A stretch of 64,000 nt of DNA from Crenobacter intestini (GTDB lineage Bacteria > Pseudomonadota > Gammaproteobacteria > Burkholderiales > Chromobacteriaceae): positions 475,997 to 539,996 of the forward strand of contig NZ_STGJ01000001.1 of NCBI RefSeq assembly GCF_004919095.1, in the 5' to 3' direction. Under the pieces are notes generated by a model. The model had not been told where the DNA came from, ran no database searches, and saw nothing but the letters and a program-made list of their open reading frames with translations. Both the position numbers and the translations under genes were made by a program. Below, piece after piece: positions 59,245-64,000 of the stretch (position 1 is the stretch's first letter; each line of letters opens with the position of its first letter).

Positions 59245-59960
59245 GTGACGCCAAGCCCACCTCCCGCTGGCGGGAAATCGCCCATAACGGCCTGTGGAAG
59301 CAGAACGCGGGCGTCGTCCAGCTGCTCGGCCTGTGCCCGGTGCTGGCGGTCAGCACCAGCGTCATCAACGGCGTCTCGCTGGGGCTGGCCACCACCCTGG
59401 TGACCGCGCTCTCCGGCGCCTCGGTCGCGCTGCTTCGCCAGTTCATCCCGAACGAGATCCGCAACCCGGTGTTCATCATGATCATCGCCGCGCTGGTCAC
59501 CTGCGTCGACCAGGCGATGAACGCGTGGATGCACGGGCTGTACGCGGTGCTCGGCATCTTCATCCCGCTGATCACCACCAACTGCATCGTGATGGCGCGC
59601 GCCGAGGCGTTCGCCTCGCGCAACACCGTGCCCGAGGCCGCGCTCGACGGCGCGATGATGGGGCTGGGCCTCACCGGGGTGCTCGCCGTACTGGGCGCGC
59701 TGCGCGAAATGATCGGCCGCGGCACGCTGTTCTCGGGCGCCGAACTGGTGTTCGGCGACGCCGGCCACGCGCTGGTGCTGCACCTGGTACCGGCCCAGAT
59801 GAACTACCAGTACCTGCTCGCGCTGCTGCCGCCGGGCGCCTTCATCGGGCTCGGCCTGATGGTCGCCGGCAAGCAGTGGCTGGACGCGCGCGCCCGCGCC
59901 CGCGCAGCCCTGCAACAAGCGGCCGCTACGCCGCTGCCCGAGGCGGAGGCGGCGCAATGA
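59241..59960 (+). CDS. rnfE: Electron transport complex subunit RnfE (RsxE)
   Basis: 239 residues, six membrane helices; family marks NGLWKQNAGVVQLLGLCPVL, FIPLITTNCIVMARAEAFAS and LPPGAFIGLGLMVAGKQW. It is homologous to RnfA, and the two pack around the membrane iron centre. Last Rnf subunit; its stop overlaps nth. Confidence 0.96.
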   Translation: MSDAKPTSRWREIAHNGLWKQNAGVVQLLGLCPVLAVSTSVINGVSLGLATTLVTALSGASVALLRQFIPNEIRNPVFIMIIAALVTCVDQAMNAWMHGLYAVLGIFIPLITTNCIVMARAEAFASRNTVPEAALDGAMMGLGLTGVLAVLGALREMIGRGTLFSGAELVFGDAGHALVLHLVPAQMNYQYLLALLPPGAFIGLGLMVAGKQWLDARARARAALQQAAATPLPEAEAAQ

Positions 59961-60589
59961 ACGCAGCCAAGCGCCGCGCGATCTTCGAGCGGCTGCGCGA
60001 GGACAACCCGCAGCCGACCACCGAGCTTTTGTACGACACGCCGTTCCAGCTGCTGATCGCCGTGCTGCTGTCGGCGCAGGCGACCGACGTCGGCGTCAAC
60101 AAGGCGACCCGCCGCCTGTTCCCGCTGGCGCCCACCCCCGAGGCGATGCTGGCGCTGGGCGAGGCGCGCCTCACCGAAACCATCCAGACCATCGGGCTTT
60201 ACCGCACCAAGGCGAAAAACACCCTCGCCACCTGCCGCATCCTCGTCGAGCAGCACGGTGGCGAGGTGCCGCAAAGCCGCGAGGCGCTCGAGGCCTTGCC
60301 CGGCGTCGGCCGCAAGACCGCCAACGTGGTGCTCAACACCGCCTTCGGCCAGCCGACCATCGCGGTCGACACCCATATTTTCCGCGTCGCCAACCGTACC
60401 CGCCTCGCGCCGGGCAAGGACGTGCGTGAAGTGGAGGACAAGCTCACGCGATTTACCCCGCCCGAGTTCCGGCTGGACGCCCACCACTGGCTGATCCTGC
60501 TCGGCCGTTATGTGTGCAAGGCACGCAAGCCCGAATGCGCGCGCTGCCCGATCCAGGATCTCTGCGAGTACCCGGCAAAGCCGGTATGA
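59957..60589 (+). CDS. nth: Endonuclease III
   Basis: 210 residues from ATG 59957 (ATGA overlap with rnfE). HhH-GPD glycosylase/AP lyase: LLSAQATDVGVNKAT, the helix-hairpin-helix with catalytic Lys LPGVGRKTANVVLN, the catalytic Asp in AVDTHIFRVANR, and a C-terminal [4Fe-4S] loop C-x6-C-x2-C-x5-C (CKARKPECARCPIQDLC). It excises oxidised pyrimidines. The rnf-nth linkage is common. Confidence 0.97.
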   Translation: MNAAKRRAIFERLREDNPQPTTELLYDTPFQLLIAVLLSAQATDVGVNKATRRLFPLAPTPEAMLALGEARLTETIQTIGLYRTKAKNTLATCRILVEQHGGEVPQSREALEALPGVGRKTANVVLNTAFGQPTIAVDTHIFRVANRTRLAPGKDVREVEDKLTRFTPPEFRLDAHHWLILLGRYVCKARKPECARCPIQDLCEYPAKPV

Positions 60590-60684
60590 TTGAATAAGCT
60601 GCTTGAAAATGGCGGTGGCAGGCAGCATCTGCCAAAGCCGGGCCCGCCCGCCTGCGTCGGCCCGCCAAGACTGGAAATGAAAAA

Positions 60685-62169
60685 GTGAACACGCAATTGC
60701 GCAAAATGGCTGTGCTGGCCGTCGCCGTCGTCGCCCTCTCCGGCTGCGACAGGGTCAGCCAGTGGATCAAGGGGGAAGAGCCGATCGCCAAGGTGGCGGT
60801 ACCGGCCAAGGCGGACGGCAGCGTACAGATGCTGCTGCCCGACTTCACCATGCTCGTCGAGCGGGAAGGCCCGGCTGTCGTCAACATCCAGGCGACACGC
60901 AGCAGCAACGGCCCGGGCAGCGCCCAGCCGTCGCGCCTGCCCGGCATCCCCGAAGACGACCCGTTCTACGACTTCTTCCGCCGCTTCATGCCGCCCGAGC
61001 AGCAGGACGCGCCGCCGGACGAAGGCGTGTCCTTCGGCTCGGGCTTCGTGATCAGCGAAGACGGCTACATCCTGACCAACGCGCACGTAGTCTCCGGCGG
61101 CGACCAGATCAAGGTCACGCTGACCGACCGCCGCGAGCTGAAGGCCAAGCTGGTCGGCCTCGACAAGCGCACCGACGTCGCCGTGCTCAAGGTCGACGCA
61201 CAGGGGCTGTCCGCCGCCAAGATCGGCAACCCGGCCGCACTCAAGGTCGGCGAATGGGTCGCCGCCATCGGCGCGCCGTTCGGCTTCGACAACACGGTGA
61301 CCGCCGGCATCGTCTCGGCCAAGGGCCGCAGCCTGCCCGACGAGAGCTACGTGCCCTTCATCCAGACCGACGTCGCGATCAACCCGGGCAACTCGGGTGG
61401 CCCGCTCTTCAACCTAAAGGGCGAAGTGGTCGGCATCAACTCGCAGATCTACAGCCGCTCGGGCGGCTTCATGGGCATCTCCTTCGCGATCCCGATCGAT
61501 ATCGCGATGAACGTCGTCGAACAGTTGAAGAGCAAGGGCAAGGTCAGCCGTGGCCAGCTCGGCATCCACATCCAGGAGCTGACGCAGGAACTCGCCGCCT
61601 CCTTCGGCCTTGAGCGCCCGCACGGCGCGCTGGTCGTGCGTGTCGAACCCGACGCCGCCGCTGCCAAGGCCGGCGTGCAGGCCGGCGACATCGTGCTCAA
61701 GCTGAACGACAAGGTGATCGAAAGCTCGCGCGACCTGCCCATTCTGGTCGGCGCGATGCAGCCGGACACCGAGGTCAAGCTCACGCTATGGCGCAAGGGC
61801 AAGGAAAAGGTCGTCATCGCCAAGTTGGGCGAACTCAAGCAGGACGAAGAGGCATCCGCCGACAAGAAGGGCGGCAACGGCAGCGAGCCGCAGTCGTTCA
61901 ACTTCGACAAGATCGGGCTGATCGTCAGCGAACTCTCCGCCGAGCAAAAGAGCGCGCTCGGCGTCAAGGGCGGCCTCTTGGTCCAGAAGGTGACGGGCGT
62001 CGCCGCCCGCTCGGGGCTCGCCACCGGCGACGTGATCGTCGGCGTCAACCAGACCGAGGTCGGCTCGGTGAAGTCGTTCGAGCGCGAACTGAACGCCGCG
62101 CGCGGCAATATCGCCCTTCTGGTGCGGCGCATGGACAACACGCTGTTCATCCCGCTGCAGATCCAGTAA
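60685..62169 (+). CDS. Lipoprotein HtrA/DegP-like serine protease
   Basis: 494 residues from GTG 60685. The signal ends in a lipobox VVALSGCDR, Cys21 being the lipidated residue. The protease domain has TNAHVVSGGDQIK (His), RTDVAVLKVDA (Asp) and NPGNSGGPLFN (Ser), then two PDZ domains. The sequence closely follows my recollection of the neisserial lipoprotein HtrA (SVQMLLPDFTMLVEREGPAV; GEWVAAIGAPFGFDNTVTAG). It sits after nth as in Neisseria. Probably anchored in an envelope membrane, controlling protein quality or turnover. Confidence 0.94.
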   Translation: MNTQLRKMAVLAVAVVALSGCDRVSQWIKGEEPIAKVAVPAKADGSVQMLLPDFTMLVEREGPAVVNIQATRSSNGPGSAQPSRLPGIPEDDPFYDFFRRFMPPEQQDAPPDEGVSFGSGFVISEDGYILTNAHVVSGGDQIKVTLTDRRELKAKLVGLDKRTDVAVLKVDAQGLSAAKIGNPAALKVGEWVAAIGAPFGFDNTVTAGIVSAKGRSLPDESYVPFIQTDVAINPGNSGGPLFNLKGEVVGINSQIYSRSGGFMGISFAIPIDIAMNVVEQLKSKGKVSRGQLGIHIQELTQELAASFGLERPHGALVVRVEPDAAAAKAGVQAGDIVLKLNDKVIESSRDLPILVGAMQPDTEVKLTLWRKGKEKVVIAKLGELKQDEEASADKKGGNGSEPQSFNFDKIGLIVSELSAEQKSALGVKGGLLVQKVTGVAARSGLATGDVIVGVNQTEVGSVKSFERELNAARGNIALLVRRMDNTLFIPLQIQ

Positions 62170-62173
62170 CTCC

Positions 62174-62201
62174 AAGCCGCCCGTAGAGGCGGCTTTTTTT
62201 T
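62174..62201 (+). terminator. Intrinsic terminator of the htrA-like gene
   Basis: An 8-bp stem AAGCCGCC (62174-62181 with 62188-62195) and 6-nt loop are followed by a run of T. Confidence 0.92.
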
Positions 62202-62221
62202 CGCGCAACAAGGGGACCGTC

Positions 62222-62923
62222 ATGAAAGGCATCGCTGTCTTCCAGCACTACCCGGGCGAAGGGCCCGGTTACTTCGCGCGCTTTGCCGAGCGCGCCCACC
62301 TCAAGCTCCACCTGCTCCAGGGCCACCTGGGCGAGACGCTGCCCGCGTCGATCGCCGGCTACGCCGGCATGGTGGTACTCGGCGGGCCGATGAGCGTCAA
62401 CGACCGCCTGCCCTTCGTCGAACACGAGAAGGCGCTGATTTGCGAGGCGATCGCGCTGGACATCCCGGTGATCGGCCACTGCCTGGGCGGCCAGTTGCTC
62501 GCCGAAGCGCTCGGCGGCATGGTAGGCGCCAACCCGGGCGGCGCCGAGATCGGCTGGCACCCGGTACGCGCGGCGGACGCCGCCAACCCTTGGTTCGGCG
62601 ACGCGACCGGCACCGAACTGATGCACTGGCACAGCGAATACTTCACTCTGCCCGAAGGCGCGACGCTGCTGCTGGACAGCGCGCACTGCCCGCACCAGGC
62701 GTTCAGCCACGGCATCCATCTGGGCATGCAGTTCCATCTGGAAATGGACGAGGCGATGCTCGCGCACTGGAGCGAATGCGTGGACGAGATCGCGCCCTAC
62801 GCCGAGCACCCGGGCGTGCAGGCGATCGAGGCGATGCTCGCGCACAGCGAGCGCAAGCTGATCGCGTCGAACGCGCTGGCCGACCGCGTCTACCGCACCT
62901 GGGCACGCGCGCTCAAGCTGTGA
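62222..62923 (+). CDS. Class I glutamine amidotransferase-like protein
   Basis: 233 residues, GATase1 fold. Nucleophile Cys in IGHCLGGQLLAEALGG, an oxyanion region MVVLGGPMSVND and a catalytic His in MHWHSEYFTLPEGA. It is a stand-alone domain of the GMP-synthase-like family, and the amide acceptor is unknown. Start ATG 62222 follows AAGGGGA. It lies 36 bp before rraA and may be co-transcribed. Confidence 0.92.
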   Translation: MKGIAVFQHYPGEGPGYFARFAERAHLKLHLLQGHLGETLPASIAGYAGMVVLGGPMSVNDRLPFVEHEKALICEAIALDIPVIGHCLGGQLLAEALGGMVGANPGGAEIGWHPVRAADAANPWFGDATGTELMHWHSEYFTLPEGATLLLDSAHCPHQAFSHGIHLGMQFHLEMDEAMLAHWSECVDEIAPYAEHPGVQAIEAMLAHSERKLIASNALADRVYRTWARALKL

Positions 62924-62959
62924 ACAAAACAAAAGCAAACACTGCAAACGGAGAAAACC

Positions 62960-63439
62960 ATGCAATTTATGACCACCGACCTCTACGACGCCCACGAAGG
63001 GCAAGTCAACGTCGCCACCCCCCTGCTGCAACGCTACGGCGGCCGCGCGCGCTTTAGCGGGCAGATCGCCACCGTCAAGCTGTTCGAGGACAACACGCTG
63101 GTGCGCGAAGTGCTGGGCACACCAGGCGAGGGCAAGGTACTGGTCGTCGACGGCGGCGGCTCGCTGCGCTGTGCGTTGATGGGCGACCAGATCGCCGAAC
63201 TCGCGGTGAAAAACGGCTGGGAAGGCGTGGTGATCTGGGGCTGCATCCGCGATTCGGTCGCCATCGCCGCGCTAGACCTTGGCGTACGCGCACTGGCGAC
63301 CAACCCCAAGAAGTCGGTCAAGCGCGGCGAAGGCCAGCAAGGGCTGGCCGTACGCTTCGTCGACGTCGACTTCACCCCCGGCCACTGGCTGTACGCCGAC
63401 GAAGACGGCGTACTGGTCTCACCCACCAGGATCGCCTGA
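62960..63439 (+). CDS. rraA: Regulator of ribonuclease activity RraA
   Basis: 159 residues. N terminus [30 protein letters not shown] and [33 protein letters not shown] are split family marks (RraA/DlpA fold). It binds RNase E and slows mRNA decay; some relatives are 4-hydroxy-4-methyl-2-oxoglutarate aldolases, so a catalytic role cannot be excluded. Stop lies 1 nt before the DUF1810 ATG. Confidence 0.93.
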   Translation: MQFMTTDLYDAHEGQVNVATPLLQRYGGRARFSGQIATVKLFEDNTLVREVLGTPGEGKVLVVDGGGSLRCALMGDQIAELAVKNGWEGVVIWGCIRDSVAIAALDLGVRALATNPKKSVKRGEGQQGLAVRFVDVDFTPGHWLYADEDGVLVSPTRIA

Positions 63440-63440
63440 C

Positions 63441-63863
63441 ATGGACGAGGCGGGGCTGGCGCGCTTCGTGCGCACGCAGGACGCGGTCTACCCGGCGGTG
63501 CTCGCCGAGCTTAGCGCCGCGCGCAAGCGTTCGCACTGGATGTGGTTCGTGTTCCCGCAACTGGACGGCCTCGGCCACAGCGCGATGGCCGAGCGCTACG
63601 CGCTCTCCAATCTTGCCGAGGCGCGTGCGTACTGGGCGCACCCGACGCTCGGCCCCAGGCTCGCCGAGTGCCTGCAAGCCCTGCTCGCGCACCGCAGCCT
63701 GGCCATCCGCGACATTCTGGGCCGGCCGGATGACCTAAAGCTGTGCTCGTGCGTCACCCTGTTCGGCCGCGCCGTGCCGGACGAGCCGCTGTTTGCCGCC
63801 ACCCTCGCCGCCTTCTACGGCGGCAAGGAAGACCCGCTGACCCTGCGCCTGCTCGGGCTGTAA
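63441..63863 (+). CDS. DUF1810 family protein
   Basis: 140 residues from ATG 63441. The motif ARKRSHWMWFVFPQLDGLGHS and ERYALSNLAEARAYWAHPTLGPRL are characteristic; CVTLFGRAVPDEPLF and LRLLG close the domain. Related to YbiA-like calpastatin-fold proteins of uncertain role. It follows rraA directly and is followed by a strong terminator. Confidence 0.93.
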   Translation: MDEAGLARFVRTQDAVYPAVLAELSAARKRSHWMWFVFPQLDGLGHSAMAERYALSNLAEARAYWAHPTLGPRLAECLQALLAHRSLAIRDILGRPDDLKLCSCVTLFGRAVPDEPLFAATLAAFYGGKEDPLTLRLLGL

Positions 63864-63881
63864 CGGGCTGCTGGCCCGGCA

Positions 63882-63923
63882 AGAACAAAGGGGCGTGTCC
63901 GTCAGGACACGCCCCTTTGTTCT
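63882..63923 (+). terminator. Perfect bidirectional terminator after DUF1810
   Basis: A 19-bp perfect stem (63882-63900 with 63905-63923, starting AGAACAAAGGGGCG) has a 4-nt loop and T-rich/A-rich bases at its foot. Confidence 0.9.
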
Positions 63924-63964
63924 TATAGATGCGCACGGCAGATGTATTGGGTGCGCGCACAAAG

Positions 63965-63993
63965 CAAAACCCCCAGCTCATGGAGCTGGGGGT
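63965..63993 (-). terminator. Terminator for a minus-strand gene beyond the window
   Basis: An 11-bp stem ACCCCCAGCTC (63969-63979 with 63983-63993) and 3-nt loop lie next to AAAA on the left, so the T tract is on the minus strand. It implies a convergent gene to the right of the window. Confidence 0.8.
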
Positions 63994-64000
63994 CTGCGGA

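Noticed and set aside
60677..60688. ATG AAA AAG TGA as a start or leader peptide for the lipoprotein protease
   Set aside because: It stops after three codons. The in-frame GTG at 60685 gives a complete lipoprotein signal, so the tiny frame is probably incidental.

Overview
The window is a GC-rich bacterial chromosome segment with tightly packed genes and many 4-bp start/stop overlaps. It most likely comes from a betaproteobacterium of the order Neisseriales. Evidence: the block rpoE-rseA-rseB-rseC-degP-DUF836-lepA-lepB-DUF4845-rnc-era-recO-pdxJ-acpS-nagZ is the usual betaproteobacterial arrangement; nth is followed by a lipoprotein HtrA, as I recall for Neisseria; and an IS30-type transposase remnant is present. 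The genus is not determined.

Layout. 1-4240: end of a membrane protein gene, a GAF-PAS-GGDEF-EAL cyclic-di-GMP enzyme, a small convergent hypothetical gene and a Bcr/CflA-type efflux pump. 4245-8703: an accessory patch. It holds an IS30 remnant, a strikingly AT-rich DUF4209-like gene split by one in-frame TAA, two integron attC sites around a second small gene, a decayed 599-bp copy of the 3' half of nagZ, a small membrane protein gene and a YjaB-like acetyltransferase. No integron integrase is present. Both plus-strand cassette genes carry an R-N-x-x-A-H motif typical of HEPN nucleases.

8793-21193 (minus strand): the envelope-stress and RNA-maturation block from nagZ back to rpoE, with a probable sigma-E promoter upstream of rpoE. 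21390-27535: 2-methylcitrate cycle operon prpB-prpC-acnD-prpF for propionate use. 27610-31556: two chemoreceptors, one with a c-type heme motif and one behind a good sigma-54 promoter. 31668-35421: a light/DNA-repair operon (DUF2256, iron-sulfur photolyase, photolyase-like FAD protein, SDR lacking the catalytic Tyr). 35455-43217 (minus): homocysteine methyltransferase, CorC-type protein, HD-GYP response regulator and a large hybrid kinase.

43309-48477: uracil-DNA glycosylase family protein, L-serine deaminase, tRNA-Ala(GGC), an unknown protein, SelO and a LysR regulator. 49022-53053: DUF485-actP-acs acetate uptake and activation. 53194-60589: DUF808 protein, then rnfABCDGE-nth, with long tandem repeats at the RnfC C terminus. 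60685-63863: lipoprotein HtrA, glutamine amidotransferase, RraA and DUF1810. The window ends in two strong hairpin terminators.

The main point of interest is the cassette patch at 4.5-8.7 kb. Cassettes lacking an integrase abut, at an exact recombination point, the stop codon of a duplicated nagZ end. Nothing here was checked against a database: family names come from recognisable motifs, and the organism is inferred.
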